From: Crotalaria pallida | Lineage: Eukaryota; Streptophyta; Magnoliopsida; Fabales; Fabaceae | Assembly (NCBI GenBank): GCA_037953625.1 | Contig: CM075649.1 | Span: 121,765,290-121,829,289, forward strand | Direction: 5' to 3' | Length of the DNA: 64,000 nucleotides | In this document: in pieces, positions 34,501 to 48,100 of the stretch | How positions within the stretch are numbered: the stretch's first letter is position 1 | How the letters are laid out: each line of letters opens with the position of its first letter | Made by a program: the position numbers and the translations under genes | The notes under the pieces: generated by a model | The model's database searches: none | Told to the model about the DNA's origin: nothing | Seen by the model: only the letters and a program-made list of their open reading frames with translations

Positions 34501-37500
34501 CCCCACACATTAATCAACTTAAACAAGTGAACCCCACATATTAATCAAGTGAACCCGACACTTTAATCAAGTTAATCAAGTAAACCCCACACATTAATAA
34601 ACTTAAACAAGAGAACCCCACATATTAATCAAGTGAACCCCACACTTTAATCAACTTAATCAAGTGAACCCCAAACATTAATCAATTTAAACAAGTGAAC
34701 CCCACATATTAATCAAGTGAACCCCACACTTTAATCAACTTAATCAAGTGAACCCCACACATTAATCAACTTAAACAAGTGAACCCCACATATTAATCAA
34801 GTGAACCCCACACTTTAATCAATTTAAACAAGTAAACCCCACATATTAATCAAGTTAAACAAGTGAACCTCACATATTAATCAAGTGAACCCCACACTTT
34901 AATCAACTTAATCAAATGAACCCCACACATTAATCAACTTAAACAAGTGAACCCCACATATTAATCAAGTGAACCTCACACTTTAATCAACTTAATCAAG
35001 TGAACCCCACACATTAATAAACTTAAACAAGTGAACCCCACATATTAATCATGTGAACCCCACACTTTAATCAACTTAAACAAGTGAACCCCACATATTA
35101 ATCAAGTGAACCCCACACTTGAATGAACTTAATCAAGTGAACCCCACACATTAATCAACTTAAACAAGTGAACCCCAAATATTAATCAAGTGAACCTCAC
35201 ACTTTAATAAACTTAAACAAGTGAACCCCACACATTAATCAAGTTAAACAAGTGAACCCCACATATTAATCAAGTGAACCCCACATATTAATCAAGTGAA
35301 CCCCACACTTTAATCAACTTAATAAAGTGAAACTCACACATTAATCAACTTAAACAAGTGAACCCCACATATTAATCAAGTGAACCCCACACATTAATCA
35401 ACTTAAACAAGTGAACCCCACATATTAATCAAGTTAAACAAGTGAACCCCACATATTAATCAAGTGAACCCCACACTTTAATCAACTTAATCAAGTGAAC
35501 CGCACACATTAATCAACTTAAACAAGTGAACCCCACATATTAATCATGTGAACCCCACACTTTAATCAACTTAAACAAGTGAACCCCACATATTAATCAA
35601 GTGAACCCCACACTTGTATCAACTTAATCAAGTGAACCCCACACATTAATCAATTTAATCAAGTGAACCGCACACATTAATCAACTTAAACAAGTGAACC
35701 CCACATATTAATCAAGTGAACCCCACACATTAATCAACTTAAACAAGTAAACCCCACATATTAATCAAGTGAACCCCACACTTTAATCAACTTAATCAAG
35801 TGAACCCCACACATTAATCAAGTTAAACAAGTGAACCCCACATATTAATCAAGTGAACCCCACACTTTAATCATCTTAATCAAGTGAAACCCACACATTA
35901 ATCAACCTAAACAAGTGAACCCCACATATTAATCAAGTGAACCCCACACATTAATCAACTTAAACAAGTGCACCCCACATATTAATCAAGTGAACCCCAC
36001 ACTTTAATCAACTTAATCAAGTGAACCCCACATATTAATCAACTTAAACAAGTGCACCCCAAATATTAATCAAGTGAACGTCACACTTTAATAAACTTAA
36101 ATAAGTGAACCCCACACATTAATCAAGTTAAACAAGTGAACCTCACATATTAATAAGTGAACCCCACACTTTAATCAACTTAATAAAGTGAAACCTACAC
36201 ATTAATCAACTTAAACAAGTGAACCCCAAATATTAATCAAGTGAACCCCACACATTAATCAACTTAAACAAGTGAACCCCACATATTAATCAAGTGAACC
36301 CGACACTTTAATCAACTTAATCAAGTGAACCCAACACATTAATAAACTTAAACAAGAGAACCCCACATATTAATCAAGTGAACCCCACACTTTAATCAAC
36401 TTAATCAAGTGAACCCCAAACATTAATCAATTTAAACAAGTGAACCCCACATATTAATCAAGTGAACCCCACACTTTAATCAACTTAATCAAGTGAACCC
36501 CACACATTAATCAACTTAAACAAGTGAACCCCACATATTAATCAAGTGAACCCCACACTTTAATCAATTTAAACAAGTAAACCCCACATATTAATCAAGT
36601 TAAACAAGTGAACCTCACATATTAATCAAGTGAACCCCACACTTTAATCAACTTAATCAAATGAACCCCACACATTAATCAACTTAAACAAGTGAACCCC
36701 ACATATTAATCAAGTGAACCCCACACTTTAATCAACTTAATCAAGTGAACCCCACACATTAATAAACTTAAACAAGTGAACCCCACATATTAATCATGTG
36801 AACCCCACACTTTAATCAACTTAAACAAGTGAACCCCACATATTAATCAAGTGAACCCCACACTTGAATGAACTTAATCAAGTGAACTCCACACATTAAT
36901 CAACTTAAACAAGTGAACCCCAAATATTAATCAAGTGAACCTCACACTTTAATAAACTTAAACAAGTGAACCCCACACATTAATCAATTTAAACAAGTGA
37001 ACCCCACATATTAATCAAGTGAACCCCACACTTTAATCAACTTAATCAAGTGAACCCCACACATTAATCAACTTAAACAAGTGAACCCCACATATTAATC
37101 AAGTGAACCCCACACTTTAATCAATTTAAACAAGTAAACCCCACATATTAATCAAGTTAAACAAGTGAACCTCACATATTAATCAAGTGAACCCCACACT
37201 TTAATCAACTTAATCAAATGAACCCCACACATTAATCAACTTAAACAAGTGAACCCCACATATTAATCAAGTGAACCTCACACTTTAATCAACTTAATCA
37301 AGTGAACCCCACACATTAATAAACTTAAACAAGTGAACCCCACATATTAATCATGTGAACCCCACACTTTAATCAACTTAAACAAGTGAACCCCACATAT
37401 TAATCAAGTGAACCCCACACTTGAATGAACTTAATCAAGTGAACCCCACACATTAATCAACTTAAACAAGTGAACCCCAAATATTAATCAAGTGAACCTC

Positions 37501-40062
37501 ACACTTTAATAAACTTAAACAAGTGAACCCCACACATTAATCAAGTTAAACAAGTGAACCCCACATATTAATCAAGTGAACCCCACATATTAATCAAGTG
37601 AACCCCACACTTTAATCAACTTAATAAAGTGAAACTCACACATTAATCAACTTAAACAAGTGAACCCCACATATTAATCAAGTGAACCCCACACATTAAT
37701 CAACTTAAACAAGTGAACCCCACATATTAATCAAGTTAAACAAGTGAACCCCACATATTAATCAAGTGAACCCCACACTTTAATCAACTTAATCAAGTGA
37801 ACCGCACACATTAATCAACTTAAACAAGTGAACCCCACATATTAATCATGTGAACCCCACACTTTAATCAACTTAAACAAGTGAACCCCACATATTAATC
37901 AAGTGAACCCCACACTTGTATCAACTTAATCAAGTGAACCCCACACATTAATCAATTTAATCAAGTGAACCGCACACATTAATCAACTTAAACAAGTGAA
38001 CCCCACATATTAATCAAGTGAACCCCACACATTAATCAACTTAAACAAGTAAACCCCACATATTAATCAAGTGAACCCCACACTTTAATCAACTTAATCA
38101 AGTGAACCCCACACATTAATCAAGTTAAACAAGTGAACCCCACATATTAATCAAGTGAACCCCACACTTTAATCATCTTAATCAAGTGAAACCCACACAT
38201 TAATCAACCTAAACAAGTGAACCCCACATATTAATCAAGTGAACCCCACACATTAATCAACTTAAACAAGTGCACCCCACATATTAATCAAGTGAACCCC
38301 ACACTTTAATCAACTTAATCAAGTGAACCCCACATATTAATCAACTTAAACAAGTGCACCCCAAATATTAATCAAGTGAACGTCACACTTTAATAAACTT
38401 AAATAAGTGAACCCCACACATTAATCAAGTTAAACAAGTGAACCTCACATATTAATAAGTGAACCCCACACTTTAATCAACTTAATAAAGTGAAACCTAC
38501 ACATTAATCAACTTAAACAAGTGAACCCCAAATATTAATCAAGTGAACCCCACACATTAATCAACTTAAACAAGTGAACCCCACATATTAATCAAGTGAA
38601 CCCGACACTTTAATCAACTTAATCAAGTGAACCCAACACATTAATAAACTTAAACAAGAGAACCCCACATATTAATCAAGTGAACCCCACACTTTAATCA
38701 ACTTAATCAAGTGAACCCCAAACATTAATCAATTTAAACAAGTGAACCCCACATATTAATCAAGTGAACCCCACACTTTAATCAACTTAATCAAGTGAAC
38801 CCCACACATTAATCAACTTAAACAAGTGAACCCCACATATTAATCAAGTGAACCCCACACTTTAATCAATTTAAACAAGTAAACCCCACATATTAATCAA
38901 GTTAAACAAGTGAACCTCACATATTAATCAAGTGAACCCCACACTTTAATCAACTTAATCAAATGAACCCCACACATTAATCAACTTAAACAAGTGAACC
39001 CCACATATTAATCAAGTGAACCCCACACTTTAATCAACTTAATCAAGTGAACCCCACACATTAATAAACTTAAACAAGTGAACCCCACATATTAATCATG
39101 TGAACCCCACACTTTAATCAACTTAAACAAGTGAACCCCACATATTAATCAAGTGAACCCCACACTTGAATGAACTTAATCAAGTGAACTCCACACATTA
39201 ATCAACTTAAACAAGTGAACCCCAAATATTAATCAAGTGAACCTCACACTTTAATAAACTTAAACAAGTGAACCCCACACATTAATCAAGTTAAACAAGT
39301 GAACCCCACATATTAATCAAGTGAACCCCACACTTTAATCAACTTAATAAAGTGAAACTCACACATTAATCAACTTAAACAAGTGAACCCCACATATTAA
39401 TCAAGTGAACCCCACACATTAATCAACTTAAACAAGTGAACCCCACATATTAATCAAGTTAAACAAGTGAACCCCACATATTAATCAAGTGAACCCCACA
39501 CTTTAATCAACTTAATCAAGTGAAACCCACACATTAATCAACTTAAACAAGTGAACCCCACATATTAATCAAGTGAACCTGACACTTTAATCAACTTAAT
39601 CAAGTGAACCCCACACATTAATCAACTTAAACAAGTGAACCCCACATATTAATCAAGTGAACCCCACACTTTAATCAACTTAATTAAGTGAACCACACAC
39701 ATTAACCAACTTAATCAAATGAACCCCACACATTAATCAAGTTAAACAAGTGAACCCTACATATTAATCAAGTGAACCCCACACTTTAATCAACTTAATC
39801 AGGTGAACCCCACACACTAATCAAGTTAAACAAGTGAACCCCACAGATTAATCAAGTGAACCCTACACTTTAATCAACTTAATCAAGTGAACCTCACACA
39901 TTAATCAACTTAAACAAGTGAACCCCACACATTAATCAAGTGAATCCCACACTTTAATCAACTTAATCAAGTGAACCCCACACATTAATCAAGTTAAAAA
40001 AGTGAAACCCACACATTAATCAACTTAAACAAGTGTACCCCACATATTAATCAAGTGAACCG
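31508..40062 (+). repeat. minisatellite array, left block (22/31-bp core, ~84-bp composite)
   Basis: The core is AATCAAGTGAACCCCACAYWTTT (about 22 bp) with or without a 9-bp AATCAACTT extension (31 bp). The usual order 22+31+31 gives a composite of about 84 bp. Variants (CACTTGAATGAACTT, CACTTGTATC, AACGTCACAC, AAGTGCACCCC) recur at long regular spacing, showing higher-order units. The plus strand is very G-poor and the complement has one GGGG per core. No open reading frame, promoter or RNA gene is visible. Confidence 0.97.
34700..39300 (+). repeat. 2302-bp higher-order duplication in the array
   Basis: Rare variants recur exactly 2302 bp apart: CACTTGTATC at 35611 and 37913, GAACGTCACAC with its CG at 36079 and 38381, and the phrase at 34801 reappears at 37103. 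An additional ~1.7-kb spacing links 32641 to 34342 and 36088. Outer limits are approximate. Confidence 0.85.
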
Positions 40063-40404
40063 TGTAACGCTCTGATTTTTCGCATTATTAATTTCAGTTT
40101 TTCTTTATTGAATGAAATAATTAATTCATTGTAAATGATTAGTCAATCTTTGGGTATTTTCATAAAATGCCTTGCATTATTTTATTTATATATTTTCAAG
40201 CAAATTCATTTAAAAGAAAATTTTCGTATTAAAATAATGTGTATACTTTCTCTACTTTGTCTAGCTTTTGATATACTTAACAATGAATTATGTTCAGTAC
40301 TTTCAAATTGTGACGCTATGGTCTCCTTATATATCTGTAATTAATATTTTAATTGATGATTAAATTTATTTGATGATACTCTTTAAAGTAATTACCCTAT
40401 CTGG

Positions 40405-40449
<45 letters not shown>

Positions 40450-42128
40450 CTTATAATTTTACCTTGTTTTTGATATATTCAAGATATTATGAAAATTGGT
40501 TATTTTATATTTCCTAATATTTAACTAAGCTCTAACCTTGTAGTTTTCCTAAATGAATTTAGATGATGTTTAATTATTATTACCAATAGTATTTTTTTTA
40601 AAGTAAATAAATAAACAAATAATAAAGAAATAATAATAATAATGAAAATAAATAATAAATATATTATTAATATATTAAAAAAATGAGAAGAGTAGGGGTG
40701 GGAAAAACCCTATCTTCTTGCTGGAAGGAGGGAGCTCACGCCGCCACCCCCTCCCCCTCTCCTTCACTCGATCTCTCTCTATCTCTCCTCCGTCCCCGCT
40801 CTTTCTCTCTCCATAGCGCTCTCTCTCTTTCTCTCCCTGTTTCACCGGCGTCGCTTGTTCATTGCCGTCACTGGCCGTTGTCTCGAGCTTGAAGGCCTCC
40901 AATCGCGTCGCAAATCGCGACTCCCTCCTTGCTCAGATCGGACCGCCAAAGTCGAAGGGAGATCGCACTTGCTCGTTTTCTTCCGCTCCACCGTGCGCCG
41001 CCATCACTCGTGGTCGATGCTGCTGCCATGGAGGAACCCGTGAGCGCCCCTGTCCTCCCTGGTTCGTGAGCTGCTGTCGCCGCCGGTCGTTGAGGTCACA
41101 GTCGCCGTTGCCGCTGATAGTGGAGGTCACGACCACCGCCGTCGTGGATGGGTTGTTGCTTCCTTGGAGGAGTTGGTGCTGAACCGGACTGGGTGCGAAC
41201 CGGATGGGACCAGAGCAGCTGCTATAGCTTTGTTTGGAGTCAACCGGTCTGGTCGTGAACCGAACCAGAATCAACCTCCTTACTGTGCGTTAAACCAGGT
41301 TCTAATGGAACCCTAAAGGTAAGGAGGAGTCATTTTCTATTATTTAGGCACAAGGATTATTGGGTTTATAATGGAATTGGGGAAAAGTAGTAAGTGAAAG
41401 CTAAAAATCAAATTCATAATCTCAATTTAAAATTAGACCATAATTAATAAGTATATAATTAAGAATTATACTGTTATTTGTTTTCTTTAATGAAAAAGTA
41501 GGAAGTGAAGAACCCTGGGGAATTGCTTTATTTTAAAAGTTATCTAATATTGAGACATCCCTGAGGATGTTGAATAATTGTGATTCTTGATTGTGAATGG
41601 TTGTTTGAAATATGTGATTTGTATCAATTTGTTTTTATGGTATGAGTTATGTTGACTAAATTTAATTGCTGACTTGTATTATTGCTTACTTTTAGTTGTT
41701 TTTAATATGTTGGTTATTATTTGGAATATGGTGGATATAGAATAATACAGGTAATTTTGATAATAAGAACAATTGAAAATGAATACTTATTCATGAACTA
41801 TGTGATCTTAGACTTGGCAATGCTATTATGATAATGAACTGAATTATGGTAAATGTATAATTAAATTATGTATTCTCTGATTTTCATTATGCTCTCTTCT
41901 AATCCTTTTGTTTAAATAATTTGAAAATGTCTCACTCCTTGTGGTTTAACATTTTAGGTAACATTGGGGCAACGGATTCTGCAGCAGAGCAGGCAAAAAG
42001 GGAGAACTATATTATGTAGTTCTGAATACCAATTTTGTAAAATCCCGCGATTTTTTTTTTCAACTTTTATAATAATAAACTTATATTTTGTTAAGTTATT
42101 TTGTACTAAATAAATTTGGGATGTTACA
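40063..42128 (+). mobile_element. solo LTR inside the minisatellite
   Basis: The non-satellite block begins TGTAACGCTCTGATT and ends TTTGGGATGTTACA, a TG...CA pair with TGTAAC/GTTACA inverted ends. Flanking bases are AACCG on the left and AACCC on the right, a 5-bp target duplication with one mismatch. There is no internal region, so it is a solo LTR formed by LTR-LTR recombination. It contains a long (TA)n run (about 40410-40446), a pyrimidine-rich leader near 40740-40840 and a possible intron (AAAG|GTAAGGAGG at 41317; acceptor CATTTTAG near 41957). Open frames at 40675-41274 overlap on both strands and are not supported. Confidence 0.85.
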
Positions 42129-45100
42129 AACCCCACACATTAATCAACTTAAACAAGTGAACCCCACATATTAATCAAGTGAACCCCACACATTAATCAA
42201 CTTAAACAAGTGAACCACACATATTAATCAAGTGAACCCCACACTTTAATCAACTTACTCAAGTGAACCCCACACATTAATCAACATAAATAAGTGAACC
42301 CCACATATTTATCAAGTGAACCCGCACTTTAATCAACTTAAACAAGTGAACCCCACACATTAATCAAGTTAAACAAGTGAACCCCACACTTTAATCAACT
42401 TAATCAAGTGAAACTCACACATTAATCAACTTAAGCAAGTGAACCCCACATATTAATCAAGTGAACCCCACACATTAATCAACTTAAACAAGCGAACCCT
42501 ACATATTAAACAAGTGAACCCCACATATTAATCAAGTGAACCCCACACTTTAATCAACTTAATCAAGTGAACCCCACACATCAATCAACTTAAACAAGTG
42601 AACCCCACATATTAATTAAGTTAACCCCACACATTAATCAAGTTAAACAAGTGAACCCTACATATTAATCAAGTGAACCCCACATATTAAACAAGTGAAC
42701 CCCACACAATAATCAAGTTAAACAAGTGAACCCCACAGATTAATCAAGTGAACCCCACACTTTAATCAACTTAATCAAGTGAACCCCACACATTAATCAA
42801 CTTAAACAAGTGAACTTCACACATTAATCAAGTGAACCCCACACTTTAATCAACTTAATCAAGTGAACCCCACACATTAATCAAGTTCAAAAGTGAAACC
42901 CACACATTATTCAACTTAAACAAGTGTACCCCACATATTAATCAAGTGAACCCCACACATTAATCAAATTAAACAAGTGAACCTCACATATTCATCAAGT
43001 GAACCCCACACATTAATCAACTTAAACAAGTGAACCACACATATTAATCAAGTGAACCCCCACACTTTAATCAACTTAATCAAGTAAACCCCACACATTA
43101 ATCAACATAAACAAGTGAACCCCACATATTAATCAAGTGAACCCCACACTTTAATCAACTTAAACAAGTGAACCCCGCACATTAATCAAGTTAAACAAGT
43201 GAACCCCACACTTTTATCAACTTAATCAAGTGAAACCCACACATTAATCAACTTAAACAAGTGAACCCCACATATTAATCAAGTGAACCCCCCACATTAA
43301 TCAACTTAAACAAGCGAACCCTACATATTAAACAAGTGAACCCCACATATTAATCAAGTTAAACAAGTGAACACCTCACATTAATCAACTGAACCCCACA
43401 CTTTAATCAACTTAATCAAGTGAAACCCATACATTAATCAACTTAAACAAATGAACCCCACATATTAATCAAGTGAAGCCCACACTTTAATCAACTTAAT
43501 CAAGTGAACCCCACATATCAATCAACTTAAACAAGTGAACCCCACATATTATTCAAGTGAACCCCACACTTTAATCAACTTAATCAGGTGAACCCCACAC
43601 ATTAATCAACTTAAACAAGTGAACCCCACATATTAAAAAAGTAAACCCCACACATTAATCAAGTTAAACAAGTGAACCCCACATATTAATAGTGTGAACC
43701 CCACACTTTAATCAACTTAATCAAGTGAACCCGACACGTTAATCAAGTTAAACAAGTGAACCCCACATATTAATCAAGTGAACCCCACACTATAATCAAC
43801 TTAATCAAGTGAACCCCACACATTAATCAAGTTAAACAAGTGAACCCCACATATTAATCAAGTGAACCCCACACTTTAATCAACTTAATCAAGTGAACCC
43901 CACACATTAATCAACTTAAACAAGTGAACCCCACTTATTAATCATGTGAACCCTACACTTTAATCAACTTAAACAAGTGAACCCCACATATTAATCAAGT
44001 GAACCCCACACTTGAATCAACTTAATCAAGTGAACCCCACACATTAATCAACTTAATCAAGTGAAACCCACACATTAATCAACTTAAACAAATGAACCCC
44101 ACATATTAATCAAGTGAACCCCACACTTTAATCAACTTAATCAAGTGAAACCCACACATTAATCAACTTAAACAAGTGAACCCCAAATATTAATCAAGTG
44201 AACCCCACACTTTAATCAACTTAATCAAGTGAACCCTACACATTAATCAACTTAAACAAGTGAACCCCACATATTAATTAAGTGAACCCCACACATTAAT
44301 CAACTTAAACAAGCGAACCCTACATATTAAACAAGTGAACCCCACATATTAATCAAGTTAAACAAGTGAACACCACACATTAATTAACTGAACCCCACAC
44401 TTTAATCAACTTAATCAAGTGAACCCCACACTTTAATCAACTTAATCAAGTGAACCCCACACATTAATCAAGTTAAACAAGTGAACCCCACATATTAATC
44501 AAGTGAACCCCACACTTTAATCAACTTAATCAAGTGAACCCGACACATTTATCAAGTTAAACAAGTGAACCCCACATATTAATCAAGTGAACCCCACACT
44601 TTAATCAACTTAATCATGTGAACCCCACACATTAATCAAGTTAAACAAGTGAACCCCACATATTAATCAAGTGAACCCCATACTTTAATCAAGTTAATCA
44701 AATGAACCCCACACATTAATCAATTTAAAAAAGTGAACCCCAGACATTAATGAACTTAAACAAGTGAACCCCACATATTAATCAAGTGAACCCCACACTT
44801 TAATCAACTTAATTAAGTGAACCACACACATTAATCAACTTAATCAAGTGAACCCCACACATTAATCAAGTTAAACAAGTGAACCCTACATATTAATCAA
44901 GTGAACCCCACACTTTAGTCAACTTAATCAGGTGAACCCCACACACTAATCAAGTTAAACAAGTGAACCCCACAAATTAATCAAGTGAACCCCACACTTT
45001 AATCAACTCAATCAAGTGAACCCCACACATTAATCAACTTAAACAAGTGAACCCCACACATTAATCAAGTGAACCCCACACTTTAATCAACTTAATCAGG

Positions 45101-48100
45101 TGAACCCCACACATAAATCAAGTTAAAAAAGTGAAACCCACACATTAATCAACTTATACAAGTGTACCCCACATATTAATCAAGTGAAACACACACATTA
45201 TTCAACTTAAACAAGTGTACCCCACATATTAATCAAGTGAACCCCACACATTAATCAAATTAAACAAGTGAACCCCACATATTAATCAAGTGAACCCCAC
45301 ACATTAATCAACTTAAACAAGTGAACCACACATATTAATCAAGTGAACCCCCACACTTTAATCAACTTAATCAAGTGAACCCCACACATTAATCAACATA
45401 AACAAGTGAACCCCACATATTAATCAAGTGAACCCCACACTTTAATCAACTTAAACAAGTGAACATCACACATTAATCAAGTTAAACAAGTGAACACCTC
45501 ATATTAGTCAAGTGAACCCCACACTTTAATCAACTTAATCAAGTGAAACCTACACATTAATCAACGTAAACAAGTGAACCCCACATATTAATCAAGTGAA
45601 CCCCACACATTAATCAACTTAAACAAGCGAACCCTACATATTAAACAAGTGAACCCCACATATTAATCAAGTTAAACAAGTGAACACCACACATTAATCA
45701 ACTGAACCCCACACTTTAATCAACTTAATCAAGTGAAACCCATACATTAATCGACTTAAACAAATGAACCCCACATATTAATCAAGTGAACCCCACATAT
45801 TAGTCAACTTAAACAAGTGAACCCCACATATTAATAGAGTGAACCCCACACTTTAATCAACTTAATCAGGTGAACCCCACACATTAATCAACTTAAACAA
45901 GTTAACCCCACATATTAAATAAGTAAACCCCACACATTAATCAAGTTAAACAAGTGAACCCCACATATTAATCAAGTGAACCCCACACTTTAATAAACTT
46001 AATCAAGTGAACCTGACACATTAATCAAGTTAAACAAGTGAACCCCACATATTAATCAAGTGAACCCCACACTATAATCAACTTAATCAAGTGAACCCCA
46101 CACATTAATCAAGTTAAACAAGTGAACCCCACATATTAATCAAGTGAACCCCACACTTTAATCAACTTAATCAAGTGACCCCACACATTAATCAACTTAA
46201 ACAAGTGAACCCCACATATTAATCATGTGAACCCCACACTTTAATCAACTTAAACAAGTGAACCCCACATATTAATCAAGTGAACCCCACACTTTAATCA
46301 ACTTAATCAAGTGAACCCCACACATTAATCAACTTAAAAAAGTGAACCACAGACATTAATGATCTTATACAAGTGAACCCCACATATTAATCAAGTGAAC
46401 CCCACACTTTAATCAACTTAATTAAGTGAACCACCCACATTAATCAACTTAATCAAGTGAACCCCACACATTAATCAAGTTAATCAAGTGAACCCTACAT
46501 ATTAATCAAGTGAACCCCACACTTTAATAACCTTAATCAGGTGAACCCCACACACTAATCAAGTTAAACAAGTGAACCCCACAGATTAATCAAGTGAACC
46601 CCACACTTTAATCAACTTAATCAAGTGAACCCCACACATTAATCAACTTAAACAAGTGAACCCCACACATTAATCAAGTGAACCCCACACTTTAATCAAC
46701 TTAATCAGGTGAACCCCACACATTAATCAAGTTAAAAAAGTGAAACCCACACATTAATCAACTTAAACAAGTGAACCCCACATATTAATCAAGTGAACCC
46801 CACACATTAATCAACTTAAACAAGTGAACCACACAAATTAATCAAGTGAACCCCACACTTTAATCAACTTACTCAAGTGAACCCCACACATTAATCAACA
46901 TAAACAAGTGAACCCCACATATTTATCAAGTGAACACCGCACTTTAATCAACTTAAACATGTGAACCCCACACATTAATCAAGTTAAACAAGTGAACCCC
47001 ACACTTTAATCAACTTAATCAAGTGAAACTCACACATTAATCAAGTTAAACAAGTGAACCCCACATATTAATCAAGTGAACCCCACACATTAATCAACTT
47101 AAACAAGCGAACCCTACATATTAAACAAGTGAACCCCACATATTAATCAAGTTAAACAAGTGAACCCCACAAATTAATCAACTGAACCCCACACTTTAAT
47201 CAACTTAATCAAGTGAAACCCACATATTAATCAACTTAAACAAATGAACCCCACATATTAATCAAGTGAACCCTACACTTTAATCAACTTAATCAAGTGA
47301 AACCCACACATTAATCAACTTAAACAAGTGAACCACACATATTAATCAAGTGAACCCCACTCTTCAATCAACATAATCAAGTGAACCTCACATATTAATC
47401 AAGTGAACCCCACACATTAATTAAGTTAAACAAGTGAACCCTACATATTAATCAAGTGAACCCCACATATTAAACAAGTGAACCCCACACAATAATCAAG
47501 TTAAACAAGTGAACCCTACAGATTAATCAAGTGAACCCCACACTTTAATCAACTTAATCAAGTGAACCCCACACATTAATCAACTTAAACAAGTGAACTT
47601 CACACATTAATCAAGTGAACCCCACACGTTAATCAACTTAATCTAGTGAACCCCACACATTAATCAAGTTCAAAAGTGAAACCCACACATTATTCAACTT
47701 AAACAAGTGTACCCCACATATTAATCAAGTGAACCCTACACTTTAATCAACTTAAACATGTGAACCCCACACATTAATCAAGTTAAACAAGTGAACCCCA
47801 CACTTTAATCAACTTAATCAAGTGAAACTCCCACATTAATCAACTTAAACAAGTGAACCCCACATATTAATCAAGTGAACCCCACACATTAATCAACATA
47901 AACAAGCGAACCCTACATATTAAAAGAGTGAACCCCACATATTAATCAAGTTAAACAAGTGAACCCCACAAATTAATCAACTGAACCCCACACTTTAATC
48001 AACTTAATCAAGTGAAACCCACACATTAATCAACTTAAACAAATGAACCGCACATATTAATCAAATTAACCCAACACTTTAATCAACTTAATCAAGTGAA

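Noticed and set aside
40675..41274. Overlapping open frames on both strands in the solo LTR
   Set aside because: Pyrimidine- and GC-rich leader sequence yields long frames on both strands. No domain, and it sits in an LTR.
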